Assembly (NCBI GenBank): GCA_019914995.1
Contig: CM034129.1
Span: forward strand, 7,639,725 to 7,703,724
Direction of reading: 5' to 3'
Source of the DNA: Acanthochlamys bracteata
Lineage: Eukaryota > Streptophyta > Magnoliopsida > Pandanales > Velloziaceae
DNA: 64,000 nucleotides
Below are positions 12,159-22,601 of the stretch, piece after piece. Made by a program: the position numbers and the translations under genes. Under the pieces are notes generated by a model, which saw only the letters and a list, made by a program, of their open reading frames with translations, was not told where the DNA came from and did no database searches. Every line of letters starts with the position of its first letter. Position 1 is the first letter of the stretch.

Positions 12159-14350
12159 ATTATTACAAAAAAAATTATTATCGACTAAATATTACCTATC
12201 TAAATTACTTGGTCGATAATATTATCAAATAGCGATTGAAATAAAATCAGTTAAGAAAGTATATTAGTTTACATACCAAAGAAACAAAAAATCAGTAAAT
12301 TAAAAACATAACTAACTGCGAGGTGTTTCTGTCGGTACTTTATATATATTATCGACTGATGTCTATTAATCGGTGATATTACCAACTACTCCTTCAAGAC
12401 GGTCGGTAGTTTTTTAACATTACCAATTGAATTATTGTTAAGACATAATTGTTCCTCAATTAACTCGATGGGGACGTTCTCCTAGTCATTTCTCCCCCTC
12501 TTTCTTATTAGGTTTTTGTCGGAGCCGTTGTTTCAGCTTTGATTAAGCTGTTGGTTCTACTGTTAGTTTGATTAAGCTCTGCTCGCAGAAAATTTCAGCT
12601 TTCATCCGACGCCAACGTTTTTGCTTCCAGCGCTCGTCTCTCCAAAAATTTCAGCTTTGGCGAAAATTTAAATCCTTGCTGCCGGATCAGCTCTGTCTTG
12701 CTAGATATGCTGTCGTTTTGCTTCGGAGCTGCTCCGCCTCGCCGAAATTTGAGATCTGCCGCTGCCATCTCCGATTCTGCCGATTTAGTACTATTGGAAA
12801 TTAGGTATGTCTTAGTCTACAGCAACCTTACTTTTTATTTCACCTCAATTTCAAATATTATTTCTCTTGATAGGCTACTACTCTAGGATTACAGAATAAG
12901 TTTGAAAAATTGGCACCAGCTTTTACAGTTGCTAGTACAATAGCTTCTTATTTTGTTAATAGGTGGGTTCTAGATAACTTTGAGATTACAAGATAGATGC
13001 TGTTTGTGTAATCAATATATTTGGATTATTTGTGCTGCAGTAGTATATAATAATTATTTTCAACCTAAACATTAAGAACGAAAAGATTGAACACTCAAAG
13101 TCCCATTAACTTTTAGTTTTATTATTAAGCATATTTACTTTTCCTCTTTAATTGTATTAAGCTTTATGTACCTTAGATGCTGAAATATGTATTCGCTGCT
13201 TGAATTCTTGATGATAGATTCCATTTCTAAAGTAGTTGTCTTCTTGTTCAGTAGTCTTGAGACAATATAAATGCTATAGCAGGTCTGTAATTACTCCATC
13301 CTTCTGAAGTGTTTTCACTGAGAATACCTTAGTAAATGCTGACCTGCCACTAAATACCAAACTTTCGTGATTCATTTGGAATAGAACTAACAAACTTTCG
13401 TGATTCCATTTCAAAATGCATTTAACATACTAACAAATGCTTCTCTTGCCATAGAACTCTATGGCATCTGCTAGAAATAGGCATCTTACATTAGTTTAGT
13501 AATTTTGTTTTATTTCAGCTACAGAAATCAATTGGTCATTAGTTTTCTAGACTTTCACTATCTGCTTTGTGAATCCATTCTATAGAGAACTTGGCTCTAT
13601 TATATGATCAACTACCCTTGTGCAGAATCTATAAAAATAAAAAAGAATGTTTTTTGTATGTTTTATAATAAAAATATTCGCTTCGTTTGTTTCAGGAGTG
13701 GTGTTACATATAGCATTTGATCCCGTCGTAAGTCATACCAAGCTTTTTCTTTTTCAATGAATGTATGAGGTGATGCTACAAACCAACTCAAAACCAAATT
13801 GTAATTGGTTTAAGCATTTAAATGAACATATATATTAAAGCTTTTTAATTTGAATTTATGTGATGAATATTGTGGTGAATGGATCTTGTTCTTTGTGTAT
13901 ATATAATTATGTATATAGTGTTATTGAGTGTTGGAGTAATGTTATAGAATTATTAAAAACAACAGCAATCCATTGCATGCATTCATACAAATTGCCTACT
14001 AAACTTGTTGTGATCAACTATAACAGCAGTCAGACAATGCCGACTGCTTTTTAACTACTACAGCAGCCGATAATTAGCGACTGCTTTTATTGTCTATAAT
14101 TTTCGACTGAGATATCAGTCGGTAAATTGTCAACATGTATTATAGACGGTAATTTGTGGCTACATCGTTCAGTCAATAACCCTGTGCCTTGTCAACTACT
14201 TTTTACATTCAATCGGTAAGTGGTTTACTGATCGATATTTGCCGATGATTTGCTGATGCCTTTTTATCAGTCGGTAAAGAGCTTTGTCCGATTGTTTTTT
14301 TGACTTGTTCCGACTGAAAGAGTCAGTCAATGAAGCTGCTATTTGTAGTA
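12159..14350. mobile_element. CACTA-like element, degenerate, about 2.2 kb
   Basis: The left end reads TATTACAAAAAAAATT and the right end, reverse-complemented, reads TACTACAAATAGCAG, both degenerate CACTACAA termini. Subterminal motifs of the type TCGGTA/CGACTG occur at 12180-12420 and in denser form at 14040-14340. The interior includes a pyrimidine-rich, exon-like section (12480-12830) that may be captured host sequence. No transposase frame is seen. Confidence 0.5.
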
Positions 14351-14860
14351 CTGGTGATTTAGAGATAGCTCGCTCAATAGAACTTGCTAACAACCGCTTG
14401 TTGCACATGAGTATTTATGAAAAAAACTTTTCCCAAAAAAGAGCTTTTAAATGCCTTATTTATGAATATTTAAAAATAAAAATTATATATAATTATTCAG
14501 TAATCTATAATTAATTCATCATATCTTTCAAATTTTAAAAAAAATTTTTCTAAAAAATTGTGTATAAAATTGTTGGAGTTAAAAATAAACTTTTTAAAAA
14601 TGACACGTACTCCCAAACGCAATAGATCCGGTAGAAAGTTTTACATCCTAACCTGATTTATCTTGGAAACAGAACCGTCGAAACCGGAAAGGACTGGCGA
14701 CCGCAACGTCTCTCTCATTATGAATCATATATATATAACGGATATACCTTCACTTAAAGTCTCATCATTTACTTAATTCTTAAAAAGAATTTATCAAAGG
14801 TTGACCGTTAGACAACGTTGAACACAACACAGTAGCAAAAATTAAGCAATTACATATATA
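14351..14860. other. Gene-free spacer
   Basis: AT-rich sequence ending in a TA repeat at the border of the next element. No gene supported. Confidence 0.35.
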
Positions 14861-15786
14861 GGCCCTGTTTGGCTGGGCTTTTCTCCGGCTTAAAGCCTCA
14901 GAAAAGCACAAAACAGTATTTGAGGCGTTTGGATAGTGCAGCTTTAAGCTGCTTTAGAGTGCTTTTCATGATGCTTTTTGAAAAGCATCTCACCGATGCT
15001 TTAAAAGAAAAGCACGCGGCTGCTTTTCCTTTTCTTCCTGCGAAATGACAATATTGTCCACGGTAAGTTTATAAAATTACAACACTATATTAAGTATTTA
15101 AATAATATAAAAAACTAATAATTATTTAAATATTTTTTTAATTTATATTAAAATAATAATTCTATATCAATATTATTTAAATTAATTATTGATTTATATT
15201 AATAATATAATTTGTTAATAAATTTATAAATATTGATACAAATAATTATGTATATAATTTTTGCATAATAAATTTCTTTTAATTTAAAAATACAATAATA
15301 TATAAAATACAATAAAAATTTCACAATATATCAATTATTATATATTCAAATGCTTCAAATTTAATATTATAATAATTATATAATCAATATTATTCAAATT
15401 AATTATTAATTGATATCAATAATTTAATTTGTCAATAAATTTATAAATATTGATATAAGTAATTATTTATATAATTTTTACATAATAAAATTGTAAATTT
15501 AAAAAAATAAATAATATATAAAAAACAATTAAAAATTTCATAATATATCAATTACTATATATTTAGGGACATTTCAGTCATTATATATATTATACAGGAA
15601 TAAGTTTAAGTTTAGCCAAACATTTTATTCAGCTTTCAGTATTAAAAAGCACGATACAGTAACAATTTATCCAAACACTTTTCATCATAAAACTGCTTTT
15701 ACAACGAAAGTTCTACAGCCGCTTATAGCACTCTAAAGCAGCTTTACTTCAAAAGCACAAAAGCTTCAGCACATTCAAACAGGGCC
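14861..15786. mobile_element. Non-autonomous TIR element, 926 bp
   Basis: The left end GGCCCTGTTTGG and the right end CAAACAGGGCC are inverted. Similarity continues inward for over 100 bp through 'ctgctttagagtgctt' and its complement 'gcactctaaagcagc'. The AT-rich interior contains a direct duplication: about 15175-15350 resembles 15392-15570. A block near 15558-15630 ('atttcagtcattatat', 'tagccaaacat') recurs at 21395-21450, linking it to the neighbouring long-TIR elements. The triplet ata lies on both sides, but this is too short to prove a target duplication. Confidence 0.65.
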
Positions 15787-15994
15787 ATAGTGAACAAGCA
15801 GACTAGAAGCATGTTTGGCTTAGCTTATTTAGTGCTTTTACTTAAAAAAAAGCACAGTGAAAAACATGTTTGGCTGCAACTGCTTTTGCAGAAAATAAGC
15901 AGCTTGTTTCCCTCCAGAAAAGAAGCATCAAAACGATGCTTTTAGAAAAAGCCACGTGGGGGCTTATTTTTACTGTGTTATAAAAGACTTTTGT

Positions 15995-16385
15995 ATCCAT
16001 GTTAAGTTAGAAAAATAACGGCAGTTAGAAAAGCTGCTGTTTATATGCGAAAAAATGGCCGTTGAATTTTTGATTAAAAAGTTGTATTTTTTTGAATTCT
16101 GTTTGGATAAATTTTACTGTTTAAAATTTTTTCGTAAAAAGAAAATTATAGATATATTTGGCTAAGCCTGTGCTTATAAATAAATAAAAATTTTAATAAC
16201 TACAATACCCTTAAATATATAATAAATAATTTATTATTAAATTGTTTTAATTTATTTTTATATATTATCTAATTTTTTAAAAATTAATTTTATAACATAT
16301 TTTGAAAATATTTTTATTTAATATTTTTGATAAAAATATTTATAAACATATTAATAAATGTATTATTATTATTATTTTATTAAAG
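15995..16385 (+). repeat. Left arm of the larger inverted repeat P
   Basis: Read on the plus strand this matches the reverse complement of about 21190-21625 over roughly 400 bp. Shared blocks include 'gtttaaaattttttcgta', 'atatatttggctaa', 'tgcttataa' and 'ttataacatatttt'. The two arms would bound a 5.6-kb segment holding three host gene fragments. Confidence 0.65.
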
Positions 16386-17627
16386 ATAGTGTATAATTAA
16401 CTCTATGAACATTCACTTTTAATTAAAGAGAAGATTGAGATTCAAAGAAATTACAGTAAATATTTCTTCTCAGTAGAAGCAAATACAATAAGGATATAGA
16501 GAAACAACAGAAAAATGACTGCTGGCATTGGCGGATCCAAACTTGATATCACTAGCTTCCTGAGTTTGAACAATAGCTCCCATTCTCTAAGTGTCCATTG
16601 ATGGGTAGTATCTATGCTCTGCTGGCATTAGCAGAGGACGCTGAAGGCAAATGCATTTGATTTTAAACCTGGGGGTTGAGGGTGCTGGATGCCTTGCTAC
16701 TGCAGAGAGTCAGAGACACAAGAGCTCTGGAAAGCATTCCTGCATGGGCAACAAGCCTTTGTCTTGCAGCTTTAGTGCAATCATAAAGCACATATTTGAG
16801 CAGTTAGAAAAATAAACGATATGCTGAACAGAGAGCTAAGTACCTGAACAGAGAGCAATTCATCAAATGCAAAATGAAGAATGGGTAATTGCTAAGTACC
16901 TAACATCAGTTAACTAAACAGGTACTACCAATATCATTACATAAGCAGCTGAAATACTAGAATGCAAAGTGGTTTCTTATCCTAGTTGCCAGAGGTCCCA
17001 TAGTAAGTTTCTTATCCTACTAATGACATCTAATAACACATCCATGCTCTCAGTTATATCTCTGGCTTCCCGTGAGCTAATAGCATGTAAATGACAAGTA
17101 TTGATTGATCAAGTGAAATTTGTCCAATACTTGTAACAGGAGAGGGATCACTATGCACTAGAGCTGGCCATGGATGATGAGTAAATACTTTCACAAAACC
17201 AAGACTACCTTTTTGGCAGACAGGGATGTTCTACACAGCAGAGAAGTTTACATAATACTGTATTTTTGTTACCTGTGTAACATATTAGAAGCTTGCTCTA
17301 GGTTATGTATATGTATTTCATCAATTCTTATACGTTGTAGTCTATACCTTCCTTTGCTGGAAAGGGAAAACGATTGTACTTCATATATGAATCATTACCA
17401 GGAGCAACAATTTCATAAGTAATTAATATTTATATTTCTTAGTCATAATGCTTAAAGAAAGGGTTGATTAGTTCATGTGAAAATCTCGAATGTAGTATGA
17501 ACTCTTTTGATCGGTACATTGTGAGACAGCCCAGGAAGAATGTTTACGGCGAGATGTACTAATAATTACACGAGCTAACTACTTGTTCAATGTATTAAGC
17601 GGCATTAAATGATGTACCTTGTCATGT

Positions 17628-18340
17628 TCAGGCGTCCTCACGGACATTGTGAAGCATGTGGAACTGGGCATTCTGCAGGAGAGCTCGGGCAGATTCATTT
17701 ACGGCGTCGATCTAACGGAGTTCCTTGATTTCATCCTGCCATTTCTCCATATGCTCCCTGTGGATCCTATGAAACCACAGCAATTACAAGAATAATTCCA
17801 TCATCCATCCAGCATAAAGTTCAGAAAACACCATTGCCGAAAATAGTATTTTAAAAAAAATATCATGTTGAATAACTTACGCTATCACGCGATCCTCAAA
17901 CTCATTGCTTAGGTCCTTGAACAATGCCTTCCCTGACTCCAGAAGTTCCGAGACCTGAAGCCAATTAAATCGAAACCCAAATGAACAAAGCATTACTAAG
18001 AAAAAATCTGAAATGAGTCGGAATTTAACAACAAAAAATACTGCATAAATTCTGAGACCAAACAACAATCAATCGAGACTGAAATGTGTAAAACATATTC
18101 AAATCAAAGCCCAAACAAGCTTATCAAGAACTGCAGCAAACTCAATCCATGGCAGTCTCTCTGCAATCCTCTCTCCAATAGAGGTTTCGGAGTTAGAGAC
18201 AAAACAAGCTTGAAAGGTATTGTTCCCGATGAATTCCTTTCTTCTTGGTACACAACAGACCAGTGCCGAACGCTGGACCCTGCAGCCGCCACGGCATTCT
18301 ACATTCCGTTTTACTCGGGCCTTGCCGTAGTAAAACATCT
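17628..18340 (-). pseudogene. Captured fragment of an unknown host gene (three exons)
   Basis: Three exon-like blocks on the minus strand join in frame with GT-AG borders. The first ends at 18117 (about '...ERLPWIEFAAVLDKL'). The second is 17954-17881 ('VSELLESGKALFKDLSNEFE...'), and the third starts at 17766 ('...HMEKWQDEIKELR'). The third is broken by an in-frame TAG at 17712-17714, after which the same frame continues ('IDAVNESARALLQNAQFHML') to a TGA at 17628. The predicted peptide is charged and helical. I do not recognise the family. The start of the first block is uncertain. Retained introns show capture from genomic DNA and not from mRNA. Confidence 0.5.
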
Positions 18341-18861
18341 TTGGTCGTTAACTAGTTCGTCTGAGGACCACGTCGTGGCTGTACAGACATGCTGAGTTGG
18401 CTAAAGAAACAAGAGCCATGGAAGATGACAGATAATGGCCGCGGGCATTTTATAACACTTGGTCGGATTACTTGGGACTTTCGGCAACCGTCTGCTGAAG
18501 GTTGGGCCTCTAGTTCTCAAACCATGTAAGCAGAAGAGAAAGTTCACCTGCTGCGTGAACCGCTCAATTGCGCGGGGAGAAAGAAATTGCGGCGGGGAGA
18601 AGGAGAGCAGAGCAGAATCGCGGCGGGAGGATGAGAGCAGAGCGGAGAGAGCGAGAGAGGGATGCGGGAGCGAATGGCGCAGCATAGAGAAATGAGTGAG
18701 ATAGGAGAAATATATTGAAGTGTAATTTGTGAACTTACTAGGGAGCGAATTGTCTTTTCGTTTCTAAGAAAAGAAGCTCCATGCTGCTTTTCGGAGAAGC
18801 ATCATGTGTGATGCTTTTTTTTTTAAACAAATAAGCTGCTTATTTTGACAAAAAGCAGCAT

Positions 18862-19407
18862 TTGCCAAACAAACATTATACTATTTTGTGCTTTTTTTCA
18901 GCCATGAAAAAAAGCATATCCAAATATGCCCTACTTCTCATTACTCTCCCGCAGCCGCCCACCCGCTCCTCTTCAAACTCGTTGATCTACCGGTGTACAA
19001 GCTTTATCTCCGGCGACGTGCACCTCTTCTTTGCCTCTAGATTTGACCTTCCTTCTTTTCGTCCGTCATCGCACACATTCTTTTGTCCTTTCTTTGGAAA
19101 CCCCAACCCTCCGGCACCATGCTCTTGCCCGCTAAAGCAAGTCCGGGGATCTCTTGATGCTCTCATTGGAAGACTCCGTGCTGCTTTTAAAGAAAACGGC
19201 GGCAAGCCTGAGGCCAACCCTTTTGGCGCAGGCGCTGTCCGTCTCTATCTCCGCGAAGTTCGTGAAACTCAGGCCAGAGCTCGAGGGATTTCCTATGAAA
19301 AGAAGAAGAGAAAGAAACCAACACTACCGTCGACGCCGTTACCTGCCACATCGCTTGTTAATTCCAACAACGATATCAATGCTTCTTCTTCATCTGCTGC
19401 TCGCTAG
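18862..19407 (+). pseudogene. ALOG/LSH domain gene fragment with a transposon-derived 5' part
   Basis: ALOG (LSH/G1) proteins are plant nuclear DNA-binding regulators of organ development. An open frame of 181 codons ends in an unmistakable ALOG C-terminal half from 19084. It has the zinc-ribbon insert [16 protein letters not shown], then '[14 protein letters not shown]', '[16 protein letters not shown]', '[18 protein letters not shown]' and the usual Ser/Asn-rich tail to TAG at 19405. The conserved N-terminal half, including the 'RYESQKRRDW' region, is missing. The usual Trp in 'QAWGSL' is Arg here. The first ATG lies inside the right terminal repeat of element Q, so any product would be a chimera. 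Confidence 0.75.
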
Positions 19408-19717
19408 CTAAATAGATCATTGTGAAGGTATTGCTTATTTACATACTACGTTACTAATAGATCTCTCTATTAATCTCTATATATATTTTTATAAGAGTTT
19501 AGTTATAAGGTTGTAACTGTTAGCTATATATTTACTATAGTTGATCTCTTCTATGTTGCATTTCAAGATTGAGCTGCTATTTCTTCACTGGATGATCTGT
19601 TAAATTAGTTCCTGCTAAACTTTCTCTGAAGATGTATTAATTGATTAAAGAAACAAGTTTAAGTAGTATTACAGTTATGTTATGTTATCCTATGTTGTTA
19701 TTTGAAGTTTGAAAGTT

Positions 19718-19829
19718 AGCTTCTTCGTTTGCTTTGCTGAAAACTGGGAGTGGTGGTGTTACAGTGGCCAATGAGCTTCTTCTTTTGCGTTGCTGAAAAC
19801 TGGGAGTGGTGGTGTTACAATGGCCAATG
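19718..19829 (+). repeat. Tandem duplication, 2 x 56 bp
   Basis: The unit starting 'agcttcttcgtttgctt' is repeated directly and nearly perfectly ('agcttcttcttttgcgt'); both copies end 'ggccaatg'. It lies between the ALOG and HSP90 fragments. Confidence 0.85.
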
Positions 19830-20650
19830 TTCCTTGGTGCACACAATGTGTTTGCAATGTGGACCTTCAATCTTGAACTCGTTACTTTTTTTTTTTTTTT
19901 TCCTTCAAATATATGACTCTATAGTTATTCAATAATCTTCGTGAAAGTATTTAAAGACCTGAGTAAGAAATTCTTTTGATTTATGAATCAGTTTGAACAA
20001 GTTCATATTTGGGGAATCTGTACCAAATGTGGAGAAACCCTTAATTTGCTCTAGTTTTCAGTCTTAGTACTCCATTTTTAGATCTGATTGAGAAGACTGG
20101 ACTGGTATGATGGGTGGTTCTTTTGTTTGTTTTGCTTTTTTCTTTTTTTTTTTTTCCTTTCTTTCTTTTTGATGTATTGGTAAAGAAAAGGCTACTGACA
20201 ATTTTCTACCATTGCTAACTGCTACTAAAAGCAAGCACACAAATTCATTTGCCACTTGTGACACCCCAAGGTTCTTTAAATATTTTCTTCTTCATAAGGA
20301 TACGTATATGCATATTAATTTCTTTCCTTCTGCAGAAGAAGAAACACTTGTCATAAAATTGAATCACAAAACTAATGTATATTGATCATTGATTCCCTTG
20401 TATATGTGTGCTGATCATATATAGCTAGGAAGGTCTTGATGTTGATCAATTATTATGTGTGCAGTTTCAAGCAAGTAGTTCCTAGCAAGCTAGCTAGAAA
20501 GTCTTGGATGGATTGAGGTTAGGACAAAAGCCAAACTATTCATTTATGAGGATATGCAACCTGAAGCCTCAGTATAATATTTGCTTTCAATAAATATTTG
20601 CTGGCCATTTTGCACAGTTTTAACTGTTTGTTCTTGTTCAAGTATAGCTG

Positions 20651-20974
20651 TTAGTGATTTACTACATCACTGGTGAGAGCAAGAAGGTGTTGAACTTTCC
20701 ATTCCTTGAGAAGCTGAAGAAGAAGGGCTATGAGGTCCTGTTCATGGTGGATGCCATTGATGAGTATGCTGTTGGTCAGCTGAAGGAGTTTGAGGGCAAG
20801 AAGCTTGTTTCTGCTACCAAGAAAGGTTTGAAGCTTGATGAGAGTGAGGATGAGAAGAAGAAGAAGGAAGAACTGAGGGAAAAATTTGAGGGTCTGTGCA
20901 AGGTTATCAAGAAGGTGCTTGGTGATAAGGTTGAGAAGGTTGTGGTCTCTAATCGTGTGGTTGACTCTCCATGC
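20651..20974 (+). pseudogene. HSP90 gene fragment (middle domain)
   Basis: About 108 codons encode a stretch of cytosolic HSP90, the ATP-dependent chaperone. They start at 'YYITGESKK' and include '[20 protein letters not shown]', '[20 protein letters not shown]', the charged '[10 protein letters not shown]' run and 'VVVSN...VVDSPC'. The N-terminal ATPase domain, the rest of the middle domain and the C-terminal dimerisation domain with its MEEVD tail are absent. Compared with the family, residues are lost or altered just after 'SKK'. After 'DSPC' the frame enters unrelated sequence and stops at 21056. No introns are visible in this short piece. It sits inside inverted repeat P with the ALOG fragment in the same orientation. 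Confidence 0.85.
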
Positions 20975-21189
20975 TCGTATTGTTTTATTGTATTCATATG
21001 TTGTAAATGTTACAAGCAAAAGTTAGTAAAGATTGGAGTTGAAATATTTTTCTACTGATTCTTTTGAGTGATTGTTGTTGTTATGAGTGGTTGTTTGAGT
21101 TTTATTTTCTTTTATGATAATACAAAAATCAATTTGCTTAAAATTGTTAATGTATTAATATATTATTTATTCATTTCTATCAATTTATT

Positions 21190-21625
21190 AATTATTAATA
21201 TTAAATAATTTTAATTTAAAAATATTATTAATTTTATAAAAAGTAATAATATATTTATTGATAAGTTTATAATTTTATTATAAATCATATTAAACAAAAA
21301 ATATTTTTAAAATATGTTATAAAATTAATTTAAAAAAATTAGATTATATATGAAAATAAATTTATAAATTTAATAATACATCATTTATTATATATTTAAG
21401 AATATTTCAGTCATTATATTCACTTATAAGCACAAATTTAGCCAAACATATCTTCAAATTTTTTTTACAAAAAAATTTTAAATAATAAAATTTATTCAAA
21501 TAAAATTTAGAGAAAAATAGCTTTTTAATCAAAGTTCAACTGCTACTTTTTTTAACAAAAGTATATAAATAACAGTTTTCGTCCAAAAGCTCTAAATTTA
21601 AATTTTGGCAAAACATGACCTACTA
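21190..21625 (-). repeat. Right arm of the larger inverted repeat P
   Basis: Reverse complement of 15995-16385 as described there. The outermost bases, read inward, are CATGTTTTGCCAAAATTT, which also resemble the start of element Q at 15811. I saw no convincing target duplication outside the arm. Confidence 0.65.
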
Positions 21626-21654
21626 ATGCGTGAGGAATCCATGAGAAGAATTAA

Positions 21655-22601
21655 TTAAACAACTGTGAACCCGCCGTCAACAAATAGATTAAGCCCATTG
21701 ATGTACTTTGCCTCGTCGCCGGCGAGGTAAAGCGTGGCTTCAGCGACGTCTTCGGCATTCAGCCTGTGCCCTTTAAGAACGGCGTTGTCCGCCATGAACT
21801 CTTCGAGCTCCTTACCTTTCATCCCATAAGCGTTCTCCGCAAGTGGCGTTGCCACCCCGTAAGGCGACACACAGTTCACTCTCACACCGTATTGCCCAAG
21901 CTCCAAAGCCAAGCTCTTCGCCAGTCCTACAACGCCATGCTTCGACGCCGTGTATGAAGCCGGAGCTACGTTGGGCTTCACCGAAGCAACGCTTGCGGTG
22001 AACACTATACTGCCGGCGCGCTGTGGAATCATCACACGCGCTGCATGCTTACCTGTGAGGTAGCAGCCTATTAGGTTGACTCGGAGTACATGTTCGAAGT
22101 TCTCAACTGTCGAGTCAAGGATGCGATCGGATGGTGTGGGGCCTACAGTGCCGGCATTGCTGAAGACGATGTCGAGGCTCCCCGAGATACCTGATAGAAA
22201 AAGATAATAGACATGTAAGCATCGATCAGAGAACCTAAGATTGGAGTACAAATGTAGACCTGCGGCAAAGTCGATTGCACGTTGTACATCGGGCTCTTGA
22301 GTCACATCGCAGTGAACGTAGGTTGCCGTATCGCCAAGGTCGGAGCAAAGCGAATGGCCTATTTCGTCCTGCACATCGGCGATGACAACACGAGCGCCGT
22401 GCCGTGTAAAGAGACGGGCAGTGAATGCGCCAATGCCGCTTGCTCCACCGGTGATCAACGCCACTTTACCATCAAGCCTGTACATATATATGTATGCTCA
22501 GATGTGCGTGTAAAAATTTTTCGCAACATGAAGGAAGAAAGAGAATAGGGAGAATTATTTAACCTTCTTGCAACTTCTGGGAGCATAGAGGTCTTCGCCA
22601 T
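21655..22601 (-). CDS. Short-chain dehydrogenase/reductase (SDR110C-like), 263 aa
   Basis: NAD(H)-dependent alcohol dehydrogenase of the plant SDR110C group, which includes ABA2/xanthoxin dehydrogenase-like, momilactone A synthase-like and terpenoid alcohol dehydrogenases. Exons are 22601-22564, 22477-22260 and 22190-21655; all introns are GT-AG and the sum is 792 nt. The start at 22601 restores the family N-terminus 'MAKTSMLPEVARRLDGKVAL', which the longest open frame alone would miss. Residues 22-29 are the cofactor motif TGGASGIG. Asp47 after the second strand favours NAD over NADP, and Asp70 is in CDVT. SNAG is at 96-99, in place of the common NNAG. The catalytic set is Asn124, Ser152, Tyr165 and Lys169 (YTASK). 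It ends VDGGFTVV, typical of the group. All key residues are present, so the gene should be active; the substrate cannot be told from sequence. Confidence 0.92.

Larger units (their letters stand above)
15808..18931. mobile_element. Long-TIR element Q carrying a host gene fragment
   Basis: The left arm (about 15808-16015) and right arm (about 18715-18931) are inverted copies over roughly 200 bp. The left reads 'gcatgtttggcttagc', 'aaaaaaagcacagtg' and 'aaaataagcagcttg'. The right, reverse-complemented, reads 'gcatatttggatatgc', 'aaaaaaagcacaaaa' and 'aaaataagcagctta'. Between the arms are exon-like pieces of an unknown gene on the minus strand. There is no transposase. The architecture resembles Pack-MULEs or other gene-capturing long-TIR elements, but no target duplication was recognised. 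Confidence 0.6.

Noticed and set aside
14853-15794. 8-bp hAT target duplication for the 14861-15786 element
   Set aside because: Flanking octamers catatata and atagtgaa do not match; only ata is shared, so the superfamily was left open.
18084-18395. 103-codon plus-strand frame near the captured fragment
   Set aside because: It is antisense to the better supported minus-strand exon series with consistent splice borders.
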